Positions 28,108 to 38,056 of a stretch of DNA of 64,000 nucleotides are shown here, piece by piece (the first letter of the stretch is position 1; every line of letters begins with the position of its first letter). The position numbers and the translations under genes are program-made. Source of the DNA: Bacillus kexueae (GTDB lineage Bacteria > Bacillota > Bacilli > Bacillales > Aeribacillaceae); the NCBI RefSeq assembly GCF_022809095.1, contig NZ_JALAZE010000003.1, positions 248,001 through 312,000 of the forward strand, in the 5' to 3' direction. The notes beneath the pieces were generated by a model, which saw only the letters and a program-made list of their open reading frames with translations, had not been told where the DNA came from and made no database searches.

Positions 28108-29399
28108 AAAAACTTACGTTCGAACAACTGAATGAAACCCTTTTTTATGAGAAAATGTCTAATGGCTTGGACGTCTATATTTTACCGAAAGAAGGGTTCC
28201 ATAAAACATATGCGACGTTTACGACGAAGTACGGTTCAATTGATCACGAGTTTGTCCCGCTTGGGCAAGAAGAGAAGAAACGAGTACCAGATGGAATCGC
28301 TCACTTTTTAGAGCATAAACTGTTTGAGAAAGAAGATGGTGATGTTTTTCAACATTTTAGTAAACAAGGAGCATCTTCGAACGCCTTTACATCTTTTACA
28401 AGGACTGCATACTTATTTTCGTGTACGTCAAATGTTGAGCGGAATTTAGAGACGCTAATGGACTTTGTTCAGACACCGTATTTTACCGAACAGTCAGTTG
28501 AGAAAGAAAAAGGAATCATCGGTCAAGAAATTAATATGTACGATGACAATCCAGATTGGCGAGCTTATTTTGGATTAATTCGTAATATGTACGAATATCA
28601 TCCGGTTCATATTGACATTGCTGGTACGATTGAATCAATAGATAAAATCACGAAAGATCTTCTATATGAATGTTATGAAACGTTTTATCATCCGAGCAAC
28701 ATGTTATTGTTTATAGTGGGGCCTGTTGAACCTGAGAAAATTTTGAACCAGATTCGAGATAATCAAGCGAAAAGGCAATTTAGCCCCCCTAATGATATTG
28801 AACGCACAATCGTTAAAGAATCAGAACGTGTATTCAAAAAAGAAGATGCCATTCACATGAATGTACAATCGTCGAAATGCTTAGTCGGCATTAAGACGAA
28901 GGAGCCATTTAGAGAAGGGAAAAATCTGCTTCGAAATGAATTGTCCATGAATTTATTGTTGGAAATATTATTCGGAAAAAGCTCCAAAGCTTATGAGCAA
29001 ATGTATGAGCAAGGCTTAATAGATGACTCGTTTAGTTATGATTATACAGAAGAGTACAGCTTTGGTTTTGCTATGATCGGTGGAGATACACAAAAGCCTG
29101 ATGAACTAAAGGAAATGATTCAAAATACACTCATAAAAAATGCGAATCAGATAACGGAAGAACAACTTGAAACAGCGAAGAAAAAGAAGATAGGGTCCTT
29201 TTTACGTGCCTTAAATTCACCAGAATATATTGCAAACCAATTTACAAGGTACGCTTTTAACCAGATGGACCTTTTTGATGTGGTACCAATGTTAGAAGAA
29301 ATTACGTTGGAAAACATTAAGTCTGTTTATAAGGAACAAGTTAGGGAAGATGGGATAACTACGTTTCAAGTTCTACCGAAGGGGAATTTACACGAGTAG
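28104..29399 (+). CDS. ymfH: M16-family zinc peptidase YmfH
   Basis: 431-residue catalytic partner of YmfF: the inverted zinc motif H-F-L-E-H-K-L-F-E (about 69-77) and the downstream Glu in G-Q-E-I-N-M-Y-D-D-N-P (about 139-149) are present, as is the S-S-N-A-F-T-S motif. The ATG overlaps the ymfF TGA, which supports co-production in equal amounts. The substrate is unknown; in Bacilli the pair always precedes ymfI. Confidence 0.92.
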   Translation: MKKLTFEQLNETLFYEKMSNGLDVYILPKEGFHKTYATFTTKYGSIDHEFVPLGQEEKKRVPDGIAHFLEHKLFEKEDGDVFQHFSKQGASSNAFTSFTRTAYLFSCTSNVERNLETLMDFVQTPYFTEQSVEKEKGIIGQEINMYDDNPDWRAYFGLIRNMYEYHPVHIDIAGTIESIDKITKDLLYECYETFYHPSNMLLFIVGPVEPEKILNQIRDNQAKRQFSPPNDIERTIVKESERVFKKEDAIHMNVQSSKCLVGIKTKEPFREGKNLLRNELSMNLLLEILFGKSSKAYEQMYEQGLIDDSFSYDYTEEYSFGFAMIGGDTQKPDELKEMIQNTLIKNANQITEEQLETAKKKKIGSFLRALNSPEYIANQFTRYAFNQMDLFDVVPMLEEITLENIKSVYKEQVREDGITTFQVLPKGNLHE

Positions 29400-29410
29400 G
29401 ATTGGTGGTT

Positions 29411-30127
29411 ATGAAGACAGCATTAGTGACAGGTGGGACCGGTGGAATTGGCCGTGCCATAACTGAGCAATTGATTGAGGAAGGATATACAGTGTATGTT
29501 CATTACAATCAAAACCATTCAGTATTTGAGGAATGGAGCGAAAAATACCGTGAGGCTCCCGTCATTCCACTTCAAGCGGACTTATCGAATGAGCAAGGTG
29601 TCAATCAACTAGTCGACGAAATCGTCTCTCCTATCGATGTACTAGTTGTGGCAAGTGGAAATGCCTCGTTTGGATTTATACAAGATATTCCTTATGATGA
29701 GTTGCAACGATTAATGATGATACATCTAACATCTCCTTTCGTCATTATTCAACGGTTGTTACCGAAAATGATTCAAAGGAAAAAAGGGAGTATTATTTTT
29801 ATCTCATCCATTTGGGGGGAGACAGGAGCAGCTTTGGAGACGGCTTATTCTATGGTTAAAGGGGGACAAAATGCTCTGGTGAAAGCCTTAGCGAAAGAAG
29901 TCGCCCCTTCTGGAATTCGGGTAAATGCGATAGCACCTGGTTTTATCCACACAAAGATGAATAATCACTTATCACCTGACGAAATTCAAGTGATTGAAGA
30001 AGAGATTCCGCTTGGTAGAGGGGGCGAGCCGGAGGAAATTGCGAAGGTAGTATCCTTTTTAGCGGGTGAAGGTTCATCGTATATAACAGGGCAAGTTCTT
30101 TCAGTTAATGGAGGTTGGCATTGTTAG
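29411..30127 (+). CDS. ymfI: Short-chain dehydrogenase YmfI (EF-P modification)
   Basis: NAD(P)H-dependent SDR reductase of 238 residues: T-G-G-T-G-G-I-G-R (about 7-15), the catalytic Ser in F-I-S-S-I-W-G and Y-S-M-V-K-G-G (Y-x3-K), and P-G-F-I-H-T-K-M after it. It resembles FabG, but position and similarity match B. subtilis YmfI, reported to reduce the 5-aminopentanone on elongation factor P to 5-aminopentanol. I chose ATG 29411; a TTG at 29402 is an alternative. Confidence 0.88.
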   Translation: MKTALVTGGTGGIGRAITEQLIEEGYTVYVHYNQNHSVFEEWSEKYREAPVIPLQADLSNEQGVNQLVDEIVSPIDVLVVASGNASFGFIQDIPYDELQRLMMIHLTSPFVIIQRLLPKMIQRKKGSIIFISSIWGETGAALETAYSMVKGGQNALVKALAKEVAPSGIRVNAIAPGFIHTKMNNHLSPDEIQVIEEEIPLGRGGEPEEIAKVVSFLAGEGSSYITGQVLSVNGGWHC

Positions 30128-30193
30128 CCCCTAGTATAAAATCGATACAACAAGGCAAACTAACTCCGTACACTTTTATAAGGAGGGGCTAAC

Positions 30194-30448
30194 ATGTCTG
30201 TGTTAGACAATTGGAATAAGTGGACAGATTTTTTAGGTGACCGTCTTGATCAAGCTAAAGACGAAGGACTAAATCAAGAAGTAATTTCAACTCTTGCATA
30301 TGAAATTGGTGATTATTTAGCAAAGCAAGTTGATCCGCAAACGGCTGAAGAAAAAGTTCTTGCCGATTTATGGAGTGTAGCGGATCATGAAGAGCAGCAT
30401 GCCATTGCTAATATGATGGTAAAGCTTGTACAACATCGCAGTCATTAA
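30194..30448 (+). CDS. ymfJ: YmfJ, DUF3243 protein
   Basis: 84-residue helical protein of family DUF3243, unknown function. It shows W-N-K-W-T-D-F-L-G-D-R-L (about 7-18), Y-E-I-G-D-Y-L-A-K-Q-V-D-P and L-W-S-V-A-D-H-E-E-Q-H-A-I-A. RBS AAGGAGG lies seven bases before the ATG. The gene keeps its Bacillus position between ymfI and ymfK and is followed by a terminator. Confidence 0.92.
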   Translation: MSVLDNWNKWTDFLGDRLDQAKDEGLNQEVISTLAYEIGDYLAKQVDPQTAEEKVLADLWSVADHEEQHAIANMMVKLVQHRSH

Positions 30449-30480
30449 TGGGATGTTCTGAGTAGGCTGCTAATGAAATG

Positions 30481-30537
30481 GGGGGTCGATAGAGGTCAAT
30501 TGCGGTTGATCTCCTTGACCCCCTATTGCCTTTTTTA
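30481..30537 (+). terminator. Terminator after ymfJ
   Basis: GGGGGTC pairs with GACCCCC, with an inner GGTCAA / TTGATC stem; TTTTTT follows seven bases later. Confidence 0.75.
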
Positions 30538-30647
30538 GTCATTATAAAAATTCATCAGGGAAAGATTTGGAATATTTCTTTCGTTCCGAAGGGAAATAAG
30601 ATATGATAGAGGCATGTAAGGTGTTTATTGTATTGGGGGTTAAGCCA

Positions 30648-31445
30648 TTGGCAAAAATTGAATGGTATTTAGAATATAAAATACAAAAAAATCGCCCGGG
30701 TTTACTCGGAGATATTTCCTCATTACTTGGCATGCTTCGAATAAATATTGTAACGATTAATGGTGTCGACGATCAACGTCGTGGATTATTGTTAAAATGT
30801 GATAGTCACGAACAGATTAGACGCCTCGAATCGATATTGAAAACGATGGATCATATAGCAGTGACAAAATTACGTACGCCGAAACTTCGTGATCGGTTAG
30901 CTGTTCGGCATGGACGATATATCCAGCGTGATGCAGATGACAAAAAAACGTTTCGCTTCGTTCGAGATGAATTAGGTTTACTTGTTGATTTTATGGCTGA
31001 ACTCTATAAACAAGATGGGCACAAGCTAATCGGAATCCGCGGAATGCCTCGAGTTGGGAAGACAGAGTCCATCGTAGCTGCAAGCGTTTGTGCGAATAAA
31101 CGATGGTTATTTCTCTCTTCGACTTTATTAAAGCAAACTATTCGATCTCAATTAATTGCCGATGAATATAGCGATGAAAATGTCTTTATTTTAGATGGAA
31201 TCGTTACAACTAAACGAGGGACGGAAAAGCATTTACAGCTTGTTCGAGAAGTAATGCGTTTACCTGCCACAAAAGTTGTTGAACATCCCGACATTTTTGT
31301 GCAAAATTCGGAGTATACAATTGATGATTTTGATTATATTATTGAATTGCGACATGAGCCTGATGAAGAGATTACGTACGACGTAGTGGATGAGCCTCAA
31401 ATGTTTAATCAATCAGAATTTAACGGGTTTGGATTTGAATTTTAG
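30648..31445 (+). CDS. ymfK: YmfK, DUF3388 protein with N-terminal ACT-like domain
   Basis: 265-residue protein of unknown function. The first 75 residues look like an ACT ligand-binding domain (K-N-R-P-G-L-L-G-D-I-S-S-L-L-G). The remainder (DUF3388) contains G-I-R-G-M-P-R-V-G-K-T-E-S-I-V-A-A (about 125-141), which resembles a degenerate P-loop. I start at TTG 30648, seven bases after GGGGGT; the upstream ATG at 30603 has no RBS. It precedes rodZ by eleven bases. Confidence 0.85.
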   Translation: MAKIEWYLEYKIQKNRPGLLGDISSLLGMLRINIVTINGVDDQRRGLLLKCDSHEQIRRLESILKTMDHIAVTKLRTPKLRDRLAVRHGRYIQRDADDKKTFRFVRDELGLLVDFMAELYKQDGHKLIGIRGMPRVGKTESIVAASVCANKRWLFLSSTLLKQTIRSQLIADEYSDENVFILDGIVTTKRGTEKHLQLVREVMRLPATKVVEHPDIFVQNSEYTIDDFDYIIELRHEPDEEITYDVVDEPQMFNQSEFNGFGFEF

Positions 31446-31456
31446 GAAGGTGTTAC

Positions 31457-32356
31457 ATGTTGAGTGAGCTAGGCAATCATTTAAAAGAAGCGCGTCTAGA
31501 GAAGAATTATTCGCTTGATGACCTTCAACAACTTACGAAAATACAAAAACGGTATTTAGTCGGAATTGAAGAAGGTAATTACGCTGTTATGCCAGGAAAC
31601 TTTTATGTGCGAGCCTTTATTAAGCAGTATGCTGAGGCTGTAGGATTGGATCCTGAGCAATTGTTTGACCAATTCGGTCACGAAATCCCTAATACATATC
31701 ACGATGATTTACCAGAACAACTTTCAAGGGTCAAAACACATAAACAAATGCCTAAGTCAGCATCTAAAGCTTTAGAGCTGCTTCCAAAGGCTCTCGTCAT
31801 CTCTGCTTTAATCATCGTGGCTATTATTGTTTATGTGTTTGTCCAAAACGTAATGGACTCCCCTGCAAATTCAGAAGAGGCTCAAGGAGATACAGACAAA
31901 GTTCTCATTGATAATTCTGGTGTTGAGCCAACCCCAGTGGAAGAAGCACCGAGTCAAGATGAGTCTGATACAAATGGGGAAGACCAATCAGGATTGAACG
32001 AAGAAGAAACAAAAAACGAGGGTGGAGCCACGCAAAAGTTAACGGCTATAGATGTAAGTGGAAACACAACGAATTATGAATTAACGAATACAGATCAATT
32101 TTCGTTAAAAATTGAAGCGCGTGGACAAGCGTGGATTGAAGTATACAATTCAAATGGAGACCGTTTATTTTACGATAATATGTATGCGGACGATGAACAA
32201 ATTTTTGACTTAACAGAAGAAACCGAGGTAACCCTTTCAATTGGAGCAACGAATAATGTCTCTTTATTCATTAATGATGAACAGCTTCAATATGAAGTTA
32301 GTCCGGATGAGAAGGTAAGTCAAAGGTTTAAAATTGTATACAAAAAGAGCGAGTAA
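31457..32356 (+). CDS. rodZ: RodZ-type cell-shape protein (YmfM)
   Basis: Bitopic membrane protein that links MreB filaments to the elongation machinery. 299 residues: cytoplasmic Xre-type HTH (about 5-70), one membrane helix (111-131, A-L-V-I-S-A-L-I-I-V-A-I-I-V), an acidic Ser/Glu/Gln-rich linker (135-195) and an extracytoplasmic DUF4115 domain (about 205-295) with A-R-G-Q-A-W-I-E-V. Start ATG 31457 follows AGGAAGGTG. Confidence 0.93.
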   Translation: MLSELGNHLKEARLEKNYSLDDLQQLTKIQKRYLVGIEEGNYAVMPGNFYVRAFIKQYAEAVGLDPEQLFDQFGHEIPNTYHDDLPEQLSRVKTHKQMPKSASKALELLPKALVISALIIVAIIVYVFVQNVMDSPANSEEAQGDTDKVLIDNSGVEPTPVEEAPSQDESDTNGEDQSGLNEEETKNEGGATQKLTAIDVSGNTTNYELTNTDQFSLKIEARGQAWIEVYNSNGDRLFYDNMYADDEQIFDLTEETEVTLSIGATNNVSLFINDEQLQYEVSPDEKVSQRFKIVYKKSE

Positions 32357-32388
32357 AAAGTCATCTCTCTTCAGATGACTTTTTCTTT
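32355..32388 (+). terminator. Terminator after rodZ
   Basis: AAAAAGTCATC pairs with GATGACTTTTT, followed by CTTTC. Confidence 0.88.
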
Positions 32389-32472
32389 CGTGTGAATTTG
32401 AGGATGGAATAAGACTATTTTTCGAATGGTTTAAATGGAGGATATGAAGGAAGTTTGGAGGATGATTTTGTC

Positions 32473-33051
32473 ATGAATTTACCAAATAAAATTACACTTG
32501 CACGCATATTGCTCATTCCATTTTTTATGATTGTTATGCTTGGTGGTTTTGAATGGGGGCAACTTTCTGTTGGAAATGAACAAATCCCGATGACTCATTT
32601 TGTAGGAGCAATCATTTTTATTATTGCTTCCACTACTGATTGGATTGATGGGTATTTTGCTCGAAAATACAACCTTGTGACGAATTTAGGTAAATTTTTA
32701 GATCCGTTAGCTGATAAATTACTCGTTTCGGCAGCGTTAATTATTTTAGTCGAACTTCAATTAGCACCATCATGGATGGTCATTGTCATTATTAGCCGTG
32801 AATTTGCTGTCACAGGTTTACGTTTAGTTTTAGCAGGAGAAGGTGAAGTGGTAGCAGCGAATATGCTAGGGAAAATTAAAACATGGGCACAAATTGTAGC
32901 CATTTCTGCATTATTGCTGCATAACCTACCTTTTTCACTCCTCTCAATCCCTTTTGCAACGATTTCTCTATGGATCGCTGTGATTTTTACAGTCGTATCA
33001 GGATGGGATTATTTTATGAAAAATCGTCATGCTTTTAAACATTCAAAATAA
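32473..33051 (+). CDS. pgsA: CDP-diacylglycerol-glycerol-3-phosphate 3-phosphatidyltransferase
   Basis: Membrane enzyme making phosphatidylglycerol phosphate, essential for anionic phospholipids. 192 residues with about five hydrophobic segments. The CDP-alcohol phosphatidyltransferase motif D-G-x2-A-R-x8-G-x3-D-x3-D is present: D-G-Y-F-A-R ... G-K-F-L-D-P-L-A-D (about 60-82). ATG 32473 lies eleven bases after GGAGG (32457-32461). cinA follows after 28 bases. Confidence 0.96.
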   Translation: MNLPNKITLARILLIPFFMIVMLGGFEWGQLSVGNEQIPMTHFVGAIIFIIASTTDWIDGYFARKYNLVTNLGKFLDPLADKLLVSAALIILVELQLAPSWMVIVIISREFAVTGLRLVLAGEGEVVAANMLGKIKTWAQIVAISALLLHNLPFSLLSIPFATISLWIAVIFTVVSGWDYFMKNRHAFKHSK

Positions 33052-33079
33052 AAGCATTGAAGAAGGAGATGCGGGGTTT

Positions 33080-34315
33080 ATGAATGCAGAAATCATCGCG
33101 GTTGGTTCTGAACTTTTACTTGGTCAGATTGCCAATACGAATGCACAGTTCATATCAAAGCAATTAGCAGAACAAGGAATAAACGTTTACTACCATACGG
33201 TAGTTGGAGATAATCCAGAGCGCTTGAAGAATGCGATTCAAGTCGCAAAAAGCCGAGCTCAAATCATTATTTTTACCGGTGGGTTAGGGCCGACTAAAGA
33301 CGACTTGACCAAAGAAACGATTGCGAATATATTAAACTGTCCGCTTAAGTTAGATGAAGAGGCCATGAAACAAATTGAACAGTTTTTTGCACGAATTAAG
33401 CGAAATATGTCAGAAAATAATCGGAAACAAGCGCTTGTTCTTTCTGGTTCGACCGTCTTGAAAAATGACAATGGAATGGCTCCTGGAATGGCTACAACCA
33501 TTGATGACATTATTTATATACTTCTTCCTGGACCACCGAAGGAAATGCAGCCGATGTTTACAAATTATGCGATTCCATACTTGCGAAAAGAGTTAAAGTT
33601 GAGTGAAAAAATTATTTCTCGCGTATTACGCTTTTTTGGAATAGGGGAATCACAACTTGAAACAGACATTCAAGATATCATCGATAAGCAAACAAACCCT
33701 ACCATTGCCCCGTTAGCAAAAGAAGGTGAGGTAACGCTCCGAATAACAGCAAAGCACGAAGATGAAGACTTTGCGCTACGTGCGATTCAAACTGTTGAGG
33801 AAGACATTTTAAATCGCGTCGGAGAATTTTTCTATGGGTATGATGATACGTCGATTAGTCAAGAATTAATGAATCGATTGAAAGAGAATGATATGACGAT
33901 TTCTAGTGCTGAAAGCTTAACCGGTGGCGGATTTTTACAAGAGTTAACCTCTATATCAGGAGCTTCTCAAGTTGTAAAAGGTGGAGTCGTTTGCTATTCA
34001 AACGAATTGAAAGAGCTATTTGTAAATGTTTCAAAGGAAACGTTGGAGACGTTTGGTGCTGTTAGCGAGAAATGCGCAAAAGAAATGGCTGAAAATATTC
34101 GTAATCAAACAAACAGTGATATTGGGATAAGTTTCACCGGTGTGGCAGGACCGAATTCGCTTGAAGGTCAACCTGTTGGAAAGGTTTTTGTTGGAATTGC
34201 TACCGCTTCAAGTACAAATGTACATCTTCTTCATTTAGCGGGTTCAAGAAAAGGAGTCCGAGACCGTGCCATCCGTTATGGAATGTATTATTTATTAAAG
34301 ATGTTAGAAAGTTAA
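33080..34315 (+). CDS. cinA: Competence-damage inducible protein CinA
   Basis: 411 residues. The N-terminal MoCF-like domain ([13 protein letters not shown] at 4-16; [11 protein letters not shown] at about 67-77) and the C-terminal CinA/PncC-like domain (S-S-A-E-S-L-T-G-G near residue 275; [10 protein letters not shown]) are both complete. The C-terminal domain in this family can deamidate NMN; the complete protein also accompanies RecA during competence. It lies directly upstream of recA, which here has its own promoter and LexA box. Confidence 0.95.
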   Translation: MNAEIIAVGSELLLGQIANTNAQFISKQLAEQGINVYYHTVVGDNPERLKNAIQVAKSRAQIIIFTGGLGPTKDDLTKETIANILNCPLKLDEEAMKQIEQFFARIKRNMSENNRKQALVLSGSTVLKNDNGMAPGMATTIDDIIYILLPGPPKEMQPMFTNYAIPYLRKELKLSEKIISRVLRFFGIGESQLETDIQDIIDKQTNPTIAPLAKEGEVTLRITAKHEDEDFALRAIQTVEEDILNRVGEFFYGYDDTSISQELMNRLKENDMTISSAESLTGGGFLQELTSISGASQVVKGGVVCYSNELKELFVNVSKETLETFGAVSEKCAKEMAENIRNQTNSDIGISFTGVAGPNSLEGQPVGKVFVGIATASSTNVHLLHLAGSRKGVRDRAIRYGMYYLLKMLES

Positions 34316-34353
34316 CGACTAAAAGTTGATTTTGGAATAGAAAAGTAGATGAA

Positions 34354-34390
34354 AAACTCACTTTTTCCTATGAGAAGAAGTGGGTTTTTT
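34354..34390 (+). terminator. Terminator between cinA and recA
   Basis: AACTCACTT pairs with AAGTGGGTT (one G-T), followed by TTTT; it separates cinA from the SOS promoter of recA. Confidence 0.75.
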
Positions 34391-34419
34391 CAATTATTTT
34401 CATCTTTAAAACAAAAAAA

Positions 34420-34433
34420 CGAATAAATGTTCG
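34420..34433 (+). promoter_or_regulatory. LexA (DinR) box upstream of recA
   Basis: CGAATAAATGTTCG differs at one position from the Bacillus consensus CGAAC-RNRY-GTTCG/YC. It ends eight bases before the recA -35 box. Confidence 0.85.
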
Positions 34434-34441
34434 ATTTTTGC

Positions 34442-34470
34442 TTGGCAAATTAACGAAAAGGATGTATAGT
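34442..34470 (+). promoter_or_regulatory. recA promoter
   Basis: TTGGCA (34442-34447), 17-bp spacer and TATAGT (34465-34470), right after the LexA box. Confidence 0.75.
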
Positions 34471-34498
34471 AAATGTAGGTTATCAAAAAGGAGGAAAA

Positions 34499-35542
34499 AT
34501 GGTGAGTGATCGTCAAGCGGCGTTAGAAATGGCGCTAAAACAAATTGAAAAACAATTCGGTAAAGGTTCCATTATGAAGCTTGGCGAACAGACCGAACGT
34601 AAGATTTCGACTGTTCCAAGCGGTTCATTAGCATTAGATGCCGCTCTCGGTGCTGGAGGTTATCCAAGAGGGCGTATCGTTGAAATATATGGTCCAGAAA
34701 GTTCAGGTAAAACGACTGTAGCGCTTCATGCGATTGCAGAAGTTCAAGCGCAAGGTGGGCAAGCAGCATTTATTGATGCCGAGCATGCATTAGATCCTGT
34801 GTACGCACAAAAGTTAGGTGTCAATATTGACGAACTATTACTCTCTCAACCTGACACTGGTGAGCAAGCATTAGAGATCGCAGAAGCATTGGTACGAAGT
34901 GGTGCTGTAGATATCATCGTCATTGACTCCGTGGCGGCGTTAGTCCCTAAAGCAGAAATTGAAGGGGAGATGGGGGACTCTCACGTAGGTCTTCAAGCTC
35001 GTTTAATGTCGCAAGCTCTTCGTAAGCTTTCTGGAGCAATTAATAAATCGAAAACGATTGCCATTTTTATCAACCAAATTCGTGAGAAAGTGGGCGTAAT
35101 GTTTGGAAATCCTGAAACAACTCCAGGGGGACGTGCGCTTAAGTTCTATTCATCTGTACGTTTAGAAGTTCGCCGTGCTGAGCAATTAAAGCAAGGCAAT
35201 GACATGGTCGGAAATAAGACGAAGATTAAGGTTGTAAAGAATAAAATCGCTCCTCCATTCCGTACGGCCGAAGTGGATATTATGTACGGAGAAGGAATTT
35301 CTAAAGAGGGTGAACTCATCGACCTCGGAAGTGAACTTGACATCGTTCAAAAAAGTGGTTCTTGGTATTCATATAACGAAGAACGCTTAGGGCAAGGTCG
35401 TGAAAATGCTAAGCAATTCTTACGAGAAAACCCTGAAATTGCTGCGGAAATCCAGCGTGAGATTCGTCAAGCTTACGGTCTCGATGATGCAAGTGAAGCA
35501 GTAGATTCAGGACAAGAGGAATTATTTTTAGACGAAGAATAA
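34499..35542 (+). CDS. recA: Recombinase RecA
   Basis: ATP-dependent strand-exchange protein and LexA co-protease. 347 residues; Walker A G-P-E-S-S-G-K-T (about 66-73), Walker [12 protein letters not shown], and loop L2 region G-N-P-E-T-T-P-G-G. The start could be ATG 34499 or the adjacent GTG 34502: the latter gives the family start M-S-D-R-Q-A-A-L and a more usual seven-base distance from AAGGAGG (34488-34494). The LexA box upstream predicts SOS induction. Confidence 0.98.
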   Translation: MVSDRQAALEMALKQIEKQFGKGSIMKLGEQTERKISTVPSGSLALDAALGAGGYPRGRIVEIYGPESSGKTTVALHAIAEVQAQGGQAAFIDAEHALDPVYAQKLGVNIDELLLSQPDTGEQALEIAEALVRSGAVDIIVIDSVAALVPKAEIEGEMGDSHVGLQARLMSQALRKLSGAINKSKTIAIFINQIREKVGVMFGNPETTPGGRALKFYSSVRLEVRRAEQLKQGNDMVGNKTKIKVVKNKIAPPFRTAEVDIMYGEGISKEGELIDLGSELDIVQKSGSWYSYNEERLGQGRENAKQFLRENPEIAAEIQREIRQAYGLDDASEAVDSGQEELFLDEE

Positions 35543-35590
35543 TTTTAATTTTAACCTATTGCCAATCAAAATATATCAATATACCGATGA

Positions 35591-35627
35591 GGGTGTCCCG
35601 AATGTATCTTGGGAGACCCTTTCTTTG
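35591..35627 (+). terminator. Terminator after recA
   Basis: GGGTGTCCC pairs with GGGAGACCC (one central mismatch), followed by TTTCTTTG. Repeat A4 begins at 35630. Confidence 0.8.
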
Positions 35628-35629
35628 TT

Positions 35630-35796
35630 GTTACAGAAAGTTTAAGTTCAATAAAGTGTTAAAGTATTCTCTTTACAGTTTTTTTGTGTCTAGCTCCAAG
35701 CGCCATCAGCTCGGGTCGCTTCGGCCCTGCTATGGCGACGGAAGCCTCCTCGCAGGTCCTCCAGCGCCCTTCGCCTAAGAACTTGCGCTTTTCTTA
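35630..35796 (+). repeat. Family A repeat, copy A4
   Basis: Near full-length. It keeps the 5' module and GC-rich core but has lost the TTTGCGC piece of the tail (reads ACTTGCGCTTTTCTTA) and has GAACTTGCG instead of GGACTTGCG, weakening the second core hairpin. Confidence 0.9.
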
Positions 35797-35805
35797 TTTG
35801 AATAT

Positions 35806-36130
35806 ACAAGGATTCTTAAATATTGTTGTTTTTGGTCATACATTCCATCGCGAAAGGGTCACTTTTCCCCAGGTAAAGCCAATCTAGTTTCGTCTGTTTG
35901 GTGCGGTGAACATGTGATAAGTTGATAGCTGCTCGTATTTCTCGTAAGTATTTCCTTTATCTCTCTGTGCAGGAGAGTCTCCCGTCCATCGTCTCCACTT
36001 TTCTATCATTCTCAACTCGCAAACTCGTTTGGGGAGTCTTCGGCTCGTACTGTCCCACCTGGAGTCTGCGGCCTTAAGCCATATATTTAACGTCAAAAAA
36101 GCAAAAATGCACACGAAAACTGCCTATAAG
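35806..36130. mobile_element. Degenerate family B element, copy B5 (inverted core)
   Basis: The right end resembles the family B terminal repeat (AAAAAAGCAAAAATGCACACGA then AAACTGCCTA). Near 35810-35840 there is a weak left-end match (GGATTCTTAAATATTGTTG). The internal GC-rich core lies in reverse: the complement of 36022-36056 reads GGGACAGTACGAGCCGAAGA, like other family B cores. Boundaries are approximate. Confidence 0.4.
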
Positions 36131-36206
36131 GAAAACGAATTTCAAGAATTTTTATTTTAAGTTTTTTACAATTAAGAAAATCATGGAAATCGTTAAGACC
36201 CTAGAC

Positions 36207-36235
36207 TTGACAAGGGGTTCACCTAGATTTACAAT
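36207..36235 (+). promoter_or_regulatory. Promoter for rny
   Basis: Perfect TTGACA (36207-36212), 17-bp spacer, TACAAT (36230-36235); predicts a 5' leader of about 130 bases for rny. Confidence 0.85.
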
Positions 36236-36373
36236 TAATATGTATATTTTACATTTTTCTGTGAACGATTTGCTTTAACAATGAGCAAATGGTAGAACAG
36301 GCCTTAACACTTAAAAATGTAGATGCCGACACTTTGAAACTTAACAAGTTCATAGCAAGAGGAGGTGAAAGGA

Positions 36374-37933
36374 ATGGGTTCCTTTGAAATCATCTCCATT
36401 TTGCTTGGCCTAATCGTCGGTGCAGTTGTTGGCTATATCGCACGAAAATTCATTGCTGAAGCGAAAATAGCAGGCGCTAAAAATGCGGCTGAACAAATTC
36501 TTGAGGACGCAAAGCGCGAAGCAGATGCGACGAAGAAAGAATCGCTTTTAGAAGCAAAGGATGAAATTCATAAGCTTCGTCTTGAAGCGGAGAAAGAAAT
36601 CCGTGAAAGAAGAAATGAATTGCAGAAACAAGAAAATCGATTGTTGCAAAAAGAGGAGAATCTTGACCGTAAGGATGAAACGTTGGAAAAGCGTGAAGCT
36701 TTATTGGAGAAAAAGGAAGATTCTCTGGATGAAAGACAACAGCATATTGAAGAGATGGAAAGCAAAGTGGACGAGATGGTAAAAGAACAGCAAGCAGAGC
36801 TAGAGCGTATTTCTAGTCTTTCTCGCGAGGAAGCAAAGCAACTCATTCTTGAGCGTGTTGAAAATGAGCTTTCGCATGAAATTGCCATGATGGTGAAGGA
36901 AGCGGAAAATCGCGCGAAAGAAGAATCGGATAAGAAAGCGAAGGAGATTCTGTCCCTTGCAATCCAGCGTTGTGCAGCAGATCACGTAGCAGAAACGACC
37001 GTATCTGTCGTGAACTTGCCAAACGATGAAATGAAAGGGCGAATTATCGGACGTGAAGGACGTAATATTCGTACGTTAGAAACGTTAACGGGTATCGATT
37101 TAATCATTGACGATACGCCAGAAGCCGTTATATTATCTGGGTTTGATCCAATTCGCAGAGAGACGGCTAGAATTGCACTAGACAAGCTTGTTCAAGATGG
37201 ACGTATTCACCCAGCTCGTATTGAAGAGATGGTTGAAAAATCACGAAGAGAAGTGGATGAATATATTCGTGAAGTTGGTGAGCAAACTACGTTTGAAGTG
37301 GGAGTTCACGGTATCCATCCAGATTTAATGAAAATATTAGGTCGCTTAAAGTTCCGAACAAGTTACGGACAAAACGTGTTGAAACATTCGATGGAAGTTG
37401 CGTATTTAGCAGGACTCATGGCAGCCGAGCTAGGAGAAGACGAAATGCTAGCAAGGAGAGCAGGCTTGCTGCATGATATCGGTAAGGCGATTGATCACGA
37501 AGTGGAAGGAAGTCACGTTGAAATCGGAGTTGAACTGGCTACGAAGTACAAAGAACATCCGGTTGTTATCAATAGTATTGCTTCTCACCATGGGGACGAA
37601 GAGCCGACTTCAATCATTGCAGTGCTTGTTGCGGCAGCAGATGCACTTTCTGCGGCACGTCCTGGTGCAAGAAGTGAAACGCTTGAAAATTATATTCGAC
37701 GCCTTGAAAAGCTTGAAGAAATTTCAGAGTCTTTTGAGGGGGTTGAAAAATCATTTGCGATCCAAGCAGGACGTGAAGTACGTATCATGGTTAAACCAGA
37801 TACGATTGATGATTTAGAAGCGCATCGCTTAGCACGAGATATACGTAAACGAATCGAAGATGAACTTGATTATCCAGGTCACATTAAGGTGACTGTCATT
37901 CGTGAAACACGAGCAGTTGAATATGCAAAATAA
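36374..37933 (+). CDS. rny: Ribonuclease Y
   Basis: Membrane-tethered endoribonuclease that initiates bulk mRNA decay. 519 residues: N-terminal membrane helix (about 4-24), long Glu/Lys coiled coil (30-175), KH domain with [15 protein letters not shown] (about 218-232), HD domain with [10 protein letters not shown] (about 366-375) and the C-terminal domain. I use ATG 36374; the in-frame GTG at 36365 sits in the RBS AGGAGGTG. Together with PNPase and RNase J2 in this window it covers much of the RNA-degrading machinery. Confidence 0.97.
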   Translation: MGSFEIISILLGLIVGAVVGYIARKFIAEAKIAGAKNAAEQILEDAKREADATKKESLLEAKDEIHKLRLEAEKEIRERRNELQKQENRLLQKEENLDRKDETLEKREALLEKKEDSLDERQQHIEEMESKVDEMVKEQQAELERISSLSREEAKQLILERVENELSHEIAMMVKEAENRAKEESDKKAKEILSLAIQRCAADHVAETTVSVVNLPNDEMKGRIIGREGRNIRTLETLTGIDLIIDDTPEAVILSGFDPIRRETARIALDKLVQDGRIHPARIEEMVEKSRREVDEYIREVGEQTTFEVGVHGIHPDLMKILGRLKFRTSYGQNVLKHSMEVAYLAGLMAAELGEDEMLARRAGLLHDIGKAIDHEVEGSHVEIGVELATKYKEHPVVINSIASHHGDEEPTSIIAVLVAAADALSAARPGARSETLENYIRRLEKLEEISESFEGVEKSFAIQAGREVRIMVKPDTIDDLEAHRLARDIRKRIEDELDYPGHIKVTVIRETRAVEYAK

Positions 37934-37965
37934 AAGTGGTGCTGTCATGCACCACTTTATTTTTT
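37933..37965 (+). terminator. Terminator after rny
   Basis: Ten-bp perfect stem AAAGTGGTGC / GCACCACTTT with TATTTTTT behind; the stem overlaps the stop codon. Confidence 0.92.
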
Positions 37966-38056
37966 AGGTGTTTTATGCCAAACTAGTAGTGAGAATATGA
38001 TTTTGACATGATAAATGTATATTACAAATGTCAAAGGAAAAGAAAGGGCAACAAAG

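Noticed and set aside
35884-36114. 76-codon minus-strand frame between recA and rny
   Set aside because: It lies within the degenerate repeat B5 and has no RBS; reads as translated repeat DNA.
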